DNA of 64,000 bases from Bugulina stolonifera (taxonomy: Eukaryota; Bryozoa; Gymnolaemata; Cheilostomatida; Bugulidae). The translations under genes were made by a program, and so were the position numbers. Below are positions 1 to 15,200 of this stretch, in pieces. The notes below the pieces were generated by a model that had not been told where the DNA came from, made no database searches, and was given only the letters and a program-made list of their open reading frames with translations. Position 1 is the stretch's first letter. Each line of letters begins with the position of its first letter. The stretch spans positions 6,014,001 to 6,078,000 of the forward strand of contig OW285187.1 of the NCBI GenBank assembly GCA_935421135.1, given 5' to 3'.

Positions 1-154
1 TACTATGCGATGGTTCACTTATTATAGGCATTCATGTAGTCCGACGATTATGTTTAAAAATACATGTAGGATTGAAATTACTCCCTCACTTAACATACAA
101 ACTTGATGGCATAAATGTATAAAAATAATATGTCTATGCAAATTGTACATGTAG

Positions 155-277
155 ATGTTGAATGTGAAAGTAATCAGTTACAATGTGCGAGTGGTAAATG
201 CATCATGAAGAGTTTCAAGTGTGATGGCTACCCTGATTGTGGTCCAATGGATTTAACGGATGAAAAAGACTGTCCAG
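155..277 (+). CDS. Exon: LDL-receptor class A module 1
   Basis: The exon lies between an AG at 153-154 and the donor gtatga at 278. It enters and leaves in phase 1. It encodes six cysteines in LDLa spacing, with the calcium-cage segment CDGYPDCG followed by an acidic tail LTDEKDC. The insertion before DEKDC makes it slightly longer than the usual DGSDE form. The exon 5' of it is not in the window; 1-154 reads as intron. Confidence 0.85.
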
Positions 278-3200
278 GTATGATCCTGTAGTTGTAAGAC
301 ATAGTGTGACTTGCATGTAAAGTCCTAAACAGATGTGTTATAGGCCATTACTATATATATAACCATAGAGGATGAAATTTTAGCTAGGATATGTGGACAT
401 AGTACAAGCCAAGCAGAATACTGCAGAAGCAAAAATGTAAACAATTTGTCTTGATAATGGTTTGTGTTTGTGTGTATATTCTGTATACATTGTAACATAT
501 GAATAGGTATATATATGAAACACTTGGAGTTTTATGTAACATAATACAATGTATAATGTTACACAATGCAACATGAAATTATATAACATAACATATTTTA
601 CTGTAACGAAACATATTATACTGTAACGAAACGTAACATAACATTGATATGTAGAAACAAGCTGTATTCCTGGACGAGAAATGGCGTGTGTATCCAACAT
701 TGGAGACAACATATGCTTACCAATTGCTAAGAAATGTGATGGCCATGATGATTGTGGAAACGGGCTGGATGAAGTTGGCTGTGGTGAGTAAATTATTCTT
801 GACATTAGGAGGCATCATCTAGTACATGTTGTTTAGGACAATATGTGAGATTCACTCCTTCATCTTTTCCAGAACTGAGGTCCGTCTGATGTCTTCCTAT
901 TTAGGACATTCTCTTAACTTTGATTTCAGAGTGTACATGCAGTGGTAACACAACAATGACTTGTGATCTCTGTAAATGCATTGATGTGAGTAAAGTGTGT
1001 GATGGTAAAGACGACTGTCAGGACAACTCTGATGAAGCAAATTGTGGTAAGTTGTAATAGGCTGTAAGAGCTATCCTCTCGTTACGGTAGGCTGTAAGAG
1101 TTATCCTCTCGTTGCAGTAAGCTGTAAGAGTTATCCTCTCATTGTGGTAGGCTGTAAGAGTTATCCTCTCGTTGCAGTAAGCTGTAAGAGTTATCCTCTC
1201 ATTGTGGTAGGCTGCAAGAGTTATCCTCTCATTATTATTATAATCATGTCATCTAAGGTTGAAAGAGTGCATTGTGACTTGCTGGTTTTGTCGACAATGA
1301 TTAAATATTTAGTGGGATAACTCTGCATATTCTCAATGTGTATGTGAGCGAGACAAGGACAGTTGTGAGACACGCTGCCATATCCCCCTATTCAATATCT
1401 CTGTACTCACTGGAAAAGCGTGTAATACAGTCAGAGTCTAAGCCCTCTAAATCATTACCATTTACAGTATAACTCGGACTTCGTCTAATCAATACTGCTT
1501 AGCAAGACGTTGGAACCAAAGCTAAATTGTATGTGTAAGTGTGTGATGTATCTTATGAAATATTTGATAGTGTGTGACCCTGGATACTATATGTGTGATG
1601 ATAAGTCATGTATCCACAATGAGAAGAGGTGTGATGGAGTCAAGGACTGTTCTAAAGGAGAAGACGAGCTGTGTACGACAACTACTCCAGGTAAAGTTAC
1701 TGTCTAGACTATAACACTACAATTGTCTGAACTACAACTACAGCAGTTAAAACCATGTGCTTGTACATTAGACATGACTGTATGTATTAGAAGCAGCTTA
1801 GGTAAACTACATGTAATTGTACATTGTAATAATGTGACTTGACAGTGAAGTTAGAACACTAAAACGCTTTACTTAAATACTTACGGTCTATCACCATTTT
1901 AGTACCCAGTGTGACGACCACAGAGCAACCTGTGACTTCAACTTCTACAAAAATACCTACAACTACAACGACTGCTACAACATGTGAACCAGTTAGTGGA
2001 ATGAATGAATATAGCTTTATCCCTGATAATTATATACAGGTAATCTCTTATTCTACAAGGTTTCTAATTTTTCACTTTGTCAATATTCTCTAAACTTCTG
2101 TTTTAAATCTATTGTATTAAAATAGTTGTATGCATGTCTATTTCTATTCATCCTCCATTCCAGGTAACCTCAGGGAGGAAGAAGTTATTGCGTCCCTCAT
2201 CTCCATCACCATGGAAAGGAAATAAAGACTCTGAACAGAAGGTCAAGGTCTGGTTAGGAGAGACACGTGATGCCGATACATATGTTGAATCTGTGACACT
2301 TCCTATGCTAAAGAACGCCGACTCAATAGTTTTAAAGTTGTTGGACAATTCCGAAAAAGGTTTCAGCTTCAAGCTCAAAGACGATGTAAGTTCAAGTTGT
2401 TTCACATACTATTTTCCACATAATCGTGTTGTTCACTTGTCAATATGAATGATGTATGGTGTACATTTTATAAATGATTACTTTTACAGAACCCGGTAGC
2501 TAATAAAGAGTACCTGATGAGGAAATCTGGATATCGACTGATAGTGATCCTCAGGAAAAGCGCGGAGACAGAAGCTCCTATAGAGACTAAGTTGGAGATA
2601 AAGGCCTGCTTCGAAGCTGTGACAAGAACCACAGCTCACACTGAAACACCCACAACAGGTTTGAATAAAATTTATTCTCAAGAATTAAAATTTTTGGAGA
2701 TTTTTAAACATTAGTGCTAAAGCATGGATAAAATGCATGTTCTTGATTCTGCTGTTGTATGACACTAATCTGGAGTTGTTTGACCTTCAATTAAGGGTGG
2801 GCAAATTCAAAGGTTGTATTCAATGTAGCTCATGTAGCAATCAAAGGCTATGTAAGTCTTACATGGTCTTTGAAACTGCTTACACTAAAATGATGTCAAG
2901 ACAACTCCAAACTGCTAAAAGCTGGTAACACTGAGTTACTGACATTATGCTAACCCCAAGGCTCTTGGCTATGCAACATCATTATGCGTTAACCCATTTA
3001 AAATACTAGAAATGATTAATTTGATATTAACTAATTACCCTGCTATTGCTGCTCAACTACAACATATTTTAGTAGAAACTGCTGAGACAACCAGTGAAAG
3101 TGTGAAACCAACAACTGAAGTCACTACAACTTCTACAAAGATCCCTACAACTGCAACGACTGCTGCAACATGTGAACCAGTTAGTGGAATGAATGAATAT

Positions 3201-6200
3201 AGCTTTATTCCTGATAATTATATACAGGTAAGCCTATGACATAATTACACGCACATGTAATAGCTCTATATAAAATTTATATTAATTTATATTTCCGCAG
3301 TTGTGAAAATGAAATCTATGGCTGTTTATGAATAAATTTACAGGATGGATTAGTACTACACATACTTGGATTAGTTCAGGTGATGTCGTGGTATATTATT
3401 AAGAATCTGAATGAATCACCATTACTTCACCTGTTAGGCATAAAAATGAACAATAAAAGACAACTCGTCATTATTAATGGGAAAGTCAACTTCCCTTACT
3501 TCTGCTTTGGTTAATAACTGAACTTAGCTTCACATTGCCACTACTGCATTTCTTCTTTAAAAAATTAAAATGAAAGTTTTGTAAAGGAATGTAAACTTCA
3601 GTGCGAAAAAAATGTCTGATGAGTAACCATGTGGAAGCATAAACTTTTGATCATTCATGTTGGTAAGGAATAACAACACAGTTTAGTTTAATATTTGCGG
3701 ATTTTGTAAGATTGTACACATTTTATATTGCCCAAGTATATGAAAGTATACAAACACACTATTATATTTCCATTTAATTTAAATTCCAGGTAACCTCAGG
3801 GAGGAAGAAGTTGTTGCGACCCTCATCTCTATCACCATGGAAAGGAAATAAAGACTCTGAACAGAAGGTCAAGGTCTGGTTAGGAGAGACACGTGATGCT
3901 GATACATATGTTGAATCTGTGACACTTCCTATGCTAAAGAACACCGACTCAATAGTTTTGAAGTTGTTGGACAATTCCGAAAAAGGTTTCAGCTTCTTGC
4001 TCAAAGACGATGTAAGTTTAAGTTGTGTTTGATATACTGTTTATGACTTAATTTGTCCCACATTTGTGTTGTTTACACATTTACTATGTCTGTAGGCCTA
4101 CTAATGAATGTTGTGCATATGTATATGTACATGTGGTTGTTCATAAAATTTTTCCTTTATCTTGTCATTCATGCTGATTGTACAGAATCCTGAGGCAAAT
4201 AAAGAATACTTGATAAAAAAATCTGGATTCCGATTGGTGGTCATTCTGAGAAAGAAGAATGAGGGAGATAAACGTATTGAGGCGCAGTTGGAGATTAGGG
4301 CATGCTTTGAAGCTGTGTTGGGCACCACCACAGAACCAACTCTCCCAACTGAGCCTGGTGGTGAGGGTACAACCACCACTCAGCTTACCACCACTCAAGG
4401 CCAAATAACTACAAGGAAACCTTGTACAACAGTTGATGGAATGACAAGCTCTTTATATATACCAACAAATTGGATTAAAGCTACAAGTGGTGTGGCTGCC
4501 AATTTACGTCCAGGTATGCCAAGACATTGGGAGACAGCATCAGGTGATAATGTTCGTACTATAACAGTAAGCTTCCTGGATGCTCCAGAACCATTTGTGT
4601 TTGTGGAGAGCATAACTTTGGTGTCGCCGATGAATATAAAAAGCTATAGTGTTGAAGTGAAAACTGCAGCTAGTACTTTGGGAACTGAAGACCAACCGAT
4701 TAGTGTAAGTAATCTACTGTGACCTAGTAAATAGAGTGGGAAAATAAAAGGAGATTAAGCATGTATAATAAAACAACAATTTCTATCAGTAAACAGACAA
4801 CATAATATTATAAAATATAAATCTGCAGTAGGATGGAATGAGTGAAAAACGTGAACCTTATTTGTCTTAACATTCACATTCAACGCTCAATTGAGTCGTC
4901 TGTTATATACTTCATAAAAATCACCATTAAACCATAGAACTGGTTGTAACCTTAAGTGGATACGAGTGGAACTAAAGTGAATACCTATTGAACCAGTACG
5001 AGTTATCGCTTTAGCAATTACAAAGATATCATTTTTTGTTCTTTTAACCCTGTGAAGTAGTATTCTACAAATTATTATTATAAATTTGAAGGTACAAGTA
5101 TATGTAATTATGCTTTTGTTTTCAAAGCTAAAGTATGTGACGCGAATACATTGCAGCATATTACAACTGTGTACATGCTGCTCAACTCTGTAATCATGTT
5201 TACATATTGTTGAAAAAAGTGAAAGAAACATTTTGTATATGCCGTTTCATTGACCCACCAAAATCTGGGATGTTTTAAGTACACTCTATCCACTTAAGAT
5301 TGATCCCGCTAAGGTCTTGTTAAAATTTGCATGCATCTACTGCACTTGCATCAATATCCACTAAAGAACATTGGGAGATATTTGGTTGTTTTTGGTGACT
5401 TATCATCCAATTTTTTTCTAAATACAGTCATATAAATAACTGAACAACTCATCATAGATATAATCTAAAAGTGATTTCCTCAAGAAGTAACTACATCTTG
5501 CCAATTCATAATAATATGTCATTTACCCAATATTGAATGAAAGATTACCAACCTACAGCAGTTTCTCTACTTCACCAGGGTAAACTTCAAACACCAACTA
5601 AATGCGATAAAAAGGGATACCTGTCGAGCATAAATACATAGCTGGTCAGGTACCTTTGGCCAGGTGGACTTTGGTGTTATTCCAGTGTAATTTGTGTTTT
5701 AGGTCAAATCTTATGATGTTAGTGCAGAAATATCTGAATTAAAGGTTCGCCTACTACCAAAAGATGTCTACTTACCAGTTAGAATGCATCTATCTGTTGA
5801 AGGCTGTTTTAAACAAGGTAATGGAACAATGAAACGGAACTTTATAAGCATGAGGAGGATCCATGTAATGGGCGCTTTTGCAGCCCAGATGTATGCAGAA
5901 GCGGCAATGATTATTTGTGTAAATTAAAGTAATTGAGACGGTGTAGATTAATGAATGAAACTAGTCACATAGCACCAGAGAGGTCAATCCGCTGGCAACG
6001 TGCCTGTAAGATTATGTAGTGCAACGACCAGCAATCTTCTTGGAATAAAAGTTGCTGTATGTTTTACTGGTGTTCATTAACATCGGAAGATCTGCCGATT
6101 GAATGAACAAATATAAGTCTAATTCAAGGACGATGTTTCAGAAAAGAGTCAAATCAGAATATAATTCCAGAAAAGATCAGACAAAACTGTAGGCTGCAAA

Positions 6201-9200
6201 CAAAATAATATTATATAAAACGTGACGTTGCTATCAGTTCCATGGCGGGTGTAAGTGCTACGTTGAGCCCTGAGCAGAACATAACCTACGGCGACAAGCT
6301 GCTGGAGTCGCGTTCATTCTCTTGAACAAGAAGCCACCAGCCTATGAAAATATATTTGCTCGCATAAGCTTTATGTGGAGGGTATTTGGTTATTGCTTGT
6401 TGTACTAGTGGGACACATGCACGTTTGCACGCAATTTGCATGCTGTGAATAGTATGAGTTAGCCTGTTCCTTCAACGGGTTGAGCTATTCATAACACTCA
6501 AATACCTCGAGTTTAAAGCTGTTCAGTTGACTGTTTTGTGTTTCCTTTAGCAACAACCACTGTTGGCAAAACTACTACACCAACTAAGATACCCACAACT
6601 GCCACCACAGCTGCTACCTGTGAAGCCGTAACAGGAATGACCGATTACCAACTCGTTCCAGTTGACTACATAAAGGTATCTATGCAGCTAAAGTGAATCT
6701 TATCATTGTCTACCAATTAAGGACTAACGATTGCAAATGCCCTCTTTCAAACACACATCCCTATAAAGACTGGCTAACAACTTAGTCGCTGTGGGTACAT
6801 GTGGTGTCTTCTTTTTAGGTCCCTACTGGCTCGGCCGAGGATCTGCGTCCATCTCCCATCTCTGATACACCATGGAAGGGTGGCCCTGAACCTAAGCAAG
6901 TAATCAGAGTCGATTTAGGAGAAACACCTGATGACGAAACATATGTTGAATCAGTGAGATTGCCTGTCTTAAACAATGTTGAATCCATTGTCCTGAGGCT
7001 GCGCGTCAACACCGAGGAGAAGTTCAGCTTTACCAAAACCATAAAGGTGCTGTTTATACAAATTTTTATGCCCAATCATGTTAATGACTATTTCTAACGG
7101 CTCGAAGCAATATGGATTTTGGAAATATTCACAGATGCATGTAATTGCTTCACGATAGGCACCATGCTTACAAGCTTCCATCCCTGTTTTGCAGAATCCC
7201 AAAGCAGAAAAGGTGTACCCTATAAACGCTTCCGGATTTCAACTGGTTGTGGTCTTGAGAAAAGACACGACTCAAGAAGAACCGGTAGAAGCAAAGTTGG
7301 AAATCAAAGCCTGTTTCAAGGCTGTTCCAGAAACCACCACAGCGCATACTGAAGGTCCCACAACGACTGCTGGCACTGAGGCAACTACTTCCGAAGCGGT
7401 GAAATCCACAGGTAGAATTAAATCGCAAACGCCTTTACTTCACAAATTTGCATACACACTTGGGTATCTTAACGGATTGGAATTCTGTACTCGTCTAAGT
7501 CATTTATGTTGCCATATTCACATCTGCAATGGTGGTAACACACGTGCACTCTCACATTTATGAATAGACAGTTATTCTACCGCAGATTGGGCGCAAGTGT
7601 ATACTACATTGCTACATATTATTTATGTCCACACTAACTCTCTCGGCTCTCAATAATGAATTAACCTATAACTGGCACAGCTAACTCTCATTCGCTTGAA
7701 CATCAAGCCGCTTCCTGATGATGATATACATGCACATGATGATGTATATGCACTGGCACAAGCTTTATGTCGAGGGTATTTGGTTAATGCTTGTTGTACT
7801 AGTGGAACACATGCACGTTTGCACGCAATTTGCATGCTGTGAATAGTATGAGTTAGCCTGTTCCTTCAACGGGTTGAGCTATTCATAACACTCAAATACC
7901 TCGAGTTTAAAGCTGTTCAGTTGACTGTTTTGTGTTTCCATTAGCAACAACCACTGTTGGCAAAACTACTACACCAACTAAGATACCCACAACTGCCACC
8001 ACAGCTGCTACCTGTGAGGCCGTAACAGGAATGACCGATTACCAACTCGTTCCAGTTGACTACATAAAGGTATCTATACAGCTAAAGTGAATCTGATCAT
8101 TGTCTACCAATTAAGGACTAACGATTGCAAATGCCCTCTTTCAAACATACATCCCTATAAAGACTGGCTAACAACTTAGTCGCTGTGGGTACATGTGGTG
8201 TCTTCTTTTTAGGTCCCTACTGGCTCGGCCGAGGATCTGCGTCCATCTCCCATCTCTGATACACCATGGAAGGGTGGCCCTGAACCTAAGCAAGTAATCA
8301 GAGTCGATTTAGGAGAAACACCTGATGACGAAACATATGTTGAATCAGTGAGATTGCCTGTCTTAAACAATGTTGAATCCATTGTCCTGAGGCTGCGCGT
8401 CAACACCGAGGAGAAGTTCAGCTTTACCAAAACCATAAAGGTGCTGTTTATACAAATTTTTATGCCCAATCATGTTAATGACTATTTCTAACGGCTCGAA
8501 GCAATATGGATTTTGGAAATATTCACAGATGCATGTAATTGCTTCACGATAGGCACCATGCTTACAAGCTTCCATCCCTGTTTTGCAGAATCCCAAAGCA
8601 GAAAAGGTGTACCCTATAAACGCTTCCGGATTTCAACTGGTTGTGGTCTTGAGAAAAGACACGACTCAAGAAGAACCGGTAGAAGCAAAGTTGGAAATCA
8701 AAGCCTGTTTCAAGGCTGTTCCAGAAACCACCACAGCGCATACTGAAGGTCCCACAACGACTGCTGGCACTGAGGCAACTACTTCCGAAGCGGTGAAATC
8801 CACAGGTAGAATTAAATCGCAAACGCCTTTACTTCACAAATTTGCATACACACTTGGGTATCTTAACGGATTGGAATTCTGTACTCGTCTAAGTCATTTA
8901 TGTTGCCATATTCACATCTGCAATGGTGGTAACACACGTGCACTCTCACATTTATGAATAGACAGTTATTCTACCGCAGATTGGGCGCAAGTGTATACTA
9001 CATTGCTACATATTATTTATGTCCACACTAACTCTCTCGGCTCTCAATAATGAATTAACCTATAACTGGCACAGCTACCTCTCATTCGCTTGAACATCAA
9101 GCCGCTTCCTGATGATGATATACATGCACATGATGATGTATATGCACTGGCACAAGCTTTATGTCGAGGGTATTTGCTTAATGCTTGTTCTACTAGTGGA

Positions 9201-12200
9201 ACACATGCACGTTTGCACGCAATTTGCATGCTGTGAATAGTATGAGTTAGCCTGTTCCTACAACGGGTTGAGCTATTCATAACACTCAAATACCTCGAGT
9301 TTAAAGCTGTTCAGTTGACTGTTTTGTGTTTCTTTTAGCAACAACCACTGTTGGCAAAACCATTACACCAACTAGGATACCCACTACTGCCACCACAGCT
9401 GCTACCTGTGAAGTCGTAACAGGAATGACCGATTACCAACTCGTTCCAGTTGACTACATAAAGGTATCTATGCAGCTAAAAGCAACCTGATCATTGTCTA
9501 CCAATTAAGGACTTACGATTGCAAATGCCCTCTTTCAAACACACATCCCTATAAAGACTGGCTAACAACTTAGTCGCTGTGGGTACATGTGGTGTCTTCT
9601 TTTTAGGTCCCTACAGGCTCGGCCGAGGATCTGCGTCCATCTCCCATCTCTGATACACCATGGAAGGGTGGCCCTGAACCTAAGCAAGTAATCAGAGTCG
9701 ATTTAGGAGAAACACCTGATGACAAAACATATGTTGAATCAGTGAGATTGCCTGTCTTAAACAATGTTGAATCCATTGTCCTGAGGCTGCGCGTCAACAC
9801 CGAGGAGAAGTTCAGCTTTACCAAAACCATAAAGGTGCTGTTTATACAAATTTTTATGCCCAATCATGTTGATGACTATTTCTAACGGCTCCAAGCAATA
9901 TGGATTTTGGAAATAGTCACAGATGCATGTAATTGCTTCACGATAGGCACCATGCTTACAAGCTTCCATCCCTGTTTTGCAGAATCCCAAAGCAGAAAAG
10001 GTGTACCCTATAAACGCTTCCGGATTTCAATTGGTTGTGGTCTTGAAAAAAGACACGACTCAAGAAGAACCGGTGGAAGCAAAGTTGGAAATCAAGGCCT
10101 GTTTCGAGGCTGTTCCAGAAACCACCACAGCGCATACTGAAGGTCCCACAACGACTGCTGGCACTGAGGCAACTACTTCCGAAGCAGTGAAATCCACAGG
10201 TAGAATTAAATCGCAAACGCGTTTACTTCACAAAATTGCATACACACATGGATATCTCAACGGATTGAAATTCTATACCCGGCTAAGCCATTTATGTTGC
10301 CAAAGTCACATCTGCAATGGTGGTAACAGACGTGCACTCTCACATTCATGAATAGACAGTTATTCTACCGCAGATTGGGCGCAAGTGCATACTACATTGC
10401 CACATATTATTTATGTCCACACTAACTCTCTCGGCTCTCAATAATGAATTAACCTATAACTGGCACAGCTAACTCTCATTCGCTTGAACAGCAAGCCGCT
10501 TCCTGATGATGATATACATGCACATGATGATGTACATGCACTGGCACAAGCTTTATGTCGAGGGTATTTGGTTATTGCTTGTTGTACTAGTGGAACACAT
10601 GCACGTTTGCACGCAATTTGCATGCTGTGAATAGTATGAGTTAGCCTGTTCCTTCAACGGGTTGAGCTATTCATAACACTCAAATACCTCGAGTTTAAAG
10701 CTGTTCAGTTGACTGTTTTGTGTTTCCTTTAGCAACAACCACTGTTGGCAAAACTACTACACCAACTAAGATACCCACAACTGCCACCACAGCTGCTACC
10801 TGTGAAGCCGTAACAGGAATGACCGATTACCAACTCGTTCCAGTTGACTACATAAAGGTATCTATACAGCTAAAAGCAATCTGATCATTGTCTACCAATT
10901 AAGGACTAACGATTGCAAATGCCCTCTTTCAAACACACATCCCTATAAAGACTGGCTAACAACTTAGTCGCTGTGGGTACATGTGGTGTCTTCTTTTTAG
11001 GTCCCTACTGGCTCGGCCGAGGATCTGCGTCCATCTCCCATCTCTGATACACCATGGAAGGGTGGCCCTGAACCTAAGCAAGTAATCAGAGTCGATTTAG
11101 GAGAAACACCTGATGACGAAACATATGTTGAATCAGTGAGATTGCCTGTCTTAAACAATGTTGAATCCATTGTCCTGAGGCTGCGCGTCAACACCGAGGA
11201 GAAGTTCAGCTTTACCAAAACCATAAAGGTGCTGTTTATACAAATTTTTATGCCCAATCATGTTAATGACTATTTCTAACGGCTCGAAGCAATATGGATT
11301 TTGGAAATATTCACAGATGCATGTAATTGCTTCACGATAGGCACCATGCTTACAAGCTTCCATCCCTGTTTTGCAGAATCCCAAAGCAGAAAAGGTGTAC
11401 CCTATAAACGCTTCCGGATTTCAACTGGTTGTGGTCTTGAGAAAAGACACGACTCAAGAAGAACCGGTAGAAGCAAAGTTGGAAATCAAAGCCTGTTTCA
11501 AGGCTGTTCCAGAAACCACCACAGCGCATACTGAAGGTCCCACAACGACTGCTGGCACTGAGGCAACTACTTCCGAAGCGGTGAAATCCACAGGTAGAAT
11601 TAAATCGCAAACGCCTTTACTTCACAAATTTGCATACACACTTGGGTATCTTAACGGATTGGAATTCTGTACTCGTCTAAGTCATTTATGTTGCCATATT
11701 CACATCTGCAATGGTGGTAACACACGTGCACTCTCACATTTATGAATAGACAGTTATTCTACCGCAGATTGGGCGCAAGTGTATACTACATTGCTACATA
11801 TTATTTATGTCCACACTAACTCTCTCGGCTCTCAATAATGAATTAACCTATAACTGGCACAGCTAACTCTCATTCGCTTGAACATCAAGCCGCTTCCTGA
11901 TGATGATATACATGCACATGATGATGTATATGCACTGGCACAAGCTTTATGTCGAGGGTATTTGGTTAATGCTTGTTGTACTAGTGGAACACATGCACGT
12001 TTGCACGCAATTTGCATGCTGTGAATAGTATGAGTTAGCCTGTTCCTTCAACGGGTTGAGCTATTCATAACACTCAAATACCTCGAGTTTAAAGCTGTTC
12101 AGTTGACTGTTTTGTGTTTCCATTAGCAACAACCACTGTTGGCAAAACTACTACACCAACTAAGATACCCACAACTGCCACCACAGCTGCTACCTGTGAG

Positions 12201-15200
12201 GCCGTAACAGGAATGACCGATTACCAACTCGTTCCAGTTGACTACATAAAGGTATCTATACAGCTAAAGTGAATCTGATCATTGTCTACCAATTAAGGAC
12301 TAACGATTGCAAATGCCCTCTTTCAAACATACATCCCTATAAAGACTGGCTAACAACTTAGTCGCTGTGGGTACATGTGGTGTCTTCTTTTTAGGTCCCT
12401 ACTGGCTCGGCCGAGGATCTGCGTCCATCTCCCATCTCTGATACACCATGGAAGGGTGGCCCTGAACCTAAGCAAGTAATCAGAGTCGATTTAGGAGAAA
12501 CACCTGATGACGAAACATATGTTGAATCAGTGAGATTGCCTGTCTTAAACAATGTTGAATCCATTGTCCTGAGGCTGCGCGTCAACACCGAGGAGAAGTT
12601 CAGCTTTACCAAAACCATAAAGGTGCTGTTTATACAAATTTTTATGCCCAATCATGTTAATGACTATTTCTAACGGCTCGAAGCAATATGGATTTTGGAA
12701 ATATTCACAGATGCATGTAATTGCTTCACGATAGGCACCATGCTTACAAGCTTCCATCCCTGTTTTGCAGAATCCCAAAGCAGAAAAGGTGTACCCTATA
12801 AACGCTTCCGGATTTCAACTGGTTGTGGTCTTGAGAAAAGACACGACTCAAGAAGAACCGGTAGAAGCAAAGTTGGAAATCAAAGCCTGTTTCAAGGCTG
12901 TTCCAGAAACCACCACAGCGCATACTGAAGGTCCCACAACGACTGCTGGCACTGAGGCAACTACTTCCGAAGCGGTGAAATCCACAGGTAGAATTAAATC
13001 GCAAACGCCTTTACTTCACAAATTTGCATACACACTTGGGTATCTTAACGGATTGGAATTCTGTACTCGTCTAAGTCATTTATGTTGCCATATTCACATC
13101 TGCAATGGTGGTAACACACGTGCACTCTCACATTTATGAATAGACAGTTATTCTACCGCAGATTGGGCGCAAGTGTATACTACATTGCTACATATTATTT
13201 ATGTCCACACTAACTCTCTCGGCTCTCAATAATGAATTAACCTATAACTGGCACAGCTACCTCTCATTCGCTTGAACATCAAGCCGCTTCCTGATGATGA
13301 TATACATGCACATGATGATGTATATGCACTGGCACAAGCTTTATGTCGAGGGTATTTGCTTAATGCTTGTTCTACTAGTGGAACACATGCACGTTTGCAC
13401 GCAATTTGCATGCTGTGAATAGTATGAGTTAGCCTGTTCCTACAACGGGTTGAGCTATTCATAACACTCAAATACCTCGAGTTTAAAGCTGTTCAGTTGA
13501 CTGTTTTGTGTTTCTTTTAGCAACAACCACTGTTGGCAAAACCATTACACCAACTAGGATACCCACTACTGCCACCACAGCTGCTACCTGTGAAGTCGTA
13601 ACAGGAATGACCGATTACCAACTCGTTCCAGTTGACTACATAAAGGTATCTATGCAGCTAAAAGCAACCTGATCATTGTCTACCAATTAAGGACTTACGA
13701 TTGCAAATGCCCTCTTTCAAACACACATCCCTATAAAGACTGGCTAACAACTTAGTCGCTGTGGGTACATGTGGTGTCTTCTTTTTAGGTCCCTACTGGC
13801 TCGGCCGAGGATCTGCGTCCATCTCCCATCTCTGATACACCATGGAAGGGTGGCCCTGAACCTAAGCAAGTAATCAGAGTCGATTTAGGAGAAACACCTG
13901 ATGACAAAACATATGTTGAATCAGTGAGATTGCCTGTCTTAAACAATGTTGAATCCATTGTCCTGAGGCTGCGCGTCAACACCGAGGAGAAGTTCAGCTT
14001 TACCAAAACCATAAAGGTGCTGTTTATACAAATTTTTATGCCCAATCATGTTGATGACTATTTCTAACGGCTCCAAGCAATATGGATTTTGGAAATAGTC
14101 ACAGATGCATGTAATTGCTTCACGATAGGCACCATGCTTACAAGCTTCCATCCCTGTTTTGCAGAATCCCAAAGCAGAAAAGGTGTACCCTATAAACGCT
14201 TCCGGATTTCAATTGGTTGTGGTCTTGAAAAAAGACACGACTCAAGAAGAACCGGTGGAAGCAAAGTTGGAAATCAAGGCCTGTTTCGAGGCTGTTCCAG
14301 AAACCACCACAGCGCATACTGAAGGTCCCACAACGACTGCTGGCACTGAGGCAACTACTTCCGAAGCAGTGAAATCCACAGGTAGAATTAAATCGCAAAC
14401 GCGTTTACTTCACAAAATTGCATACACACATGGATATCTCAACGGATTGAAATTCTATACCCGGCTAAGCCATTTATGTTGCCAAAGTCACATCTGCAAT
14501 GGTGGTAACAGACGTGCACTCTCACATTCATGAATAGACAGTTATTCTACCGCAGATTGGGCGCAAGTGCATACTACATTGCCACATATTATTTATGTCC
14601 ACACTAACTCTCTCGGCTCTCAATAATGAATTAACCTATAACTGGCACAGCTAACTCTCATTCGCTTGAACAGCAAGCCGCTTCCTGATGATGATATACA
14701 TGCACATGATGATGTACATGCACTGGCACAAGCTTTATGTCGAGGGTATTTGGTTATTGCTTGTTGTACTAGTGGAACACATGCACGTTTGCACGCAATT
14801 TGCATGCTGTGAATAGTATGAGTTAGCCTGTTCCTTCAACGGGTTGAGCTATTCATAACACTCAAATACCTCGAGTTTAAAGCTGTTCAGTTGACTGTTT
14901 TGTGTTTCCTTTAGCAACAACCACTGTTGGCAAAACTACTACACCAACTAAGATACCCACAACTGCCACCACAGCTGCTACCTGTGAAGCCGTAACAGGA
15001 ATGACCGATTACCAACTCGTTCCAGTTGACTACATAAAGGTATCTATACAGCTAAAAGCAATCTGATCATTGTCTACCAATTAAGGACTAACGATTGCAA
15101 ATGCCCTCTTTCAAACACACATCCCTATAAAGACTGGCTAACAACTTAGTCGCTGTGGGTACATGTGGTGTCTTCTTTTTAGGTCCCTACTGGCTCGGCC

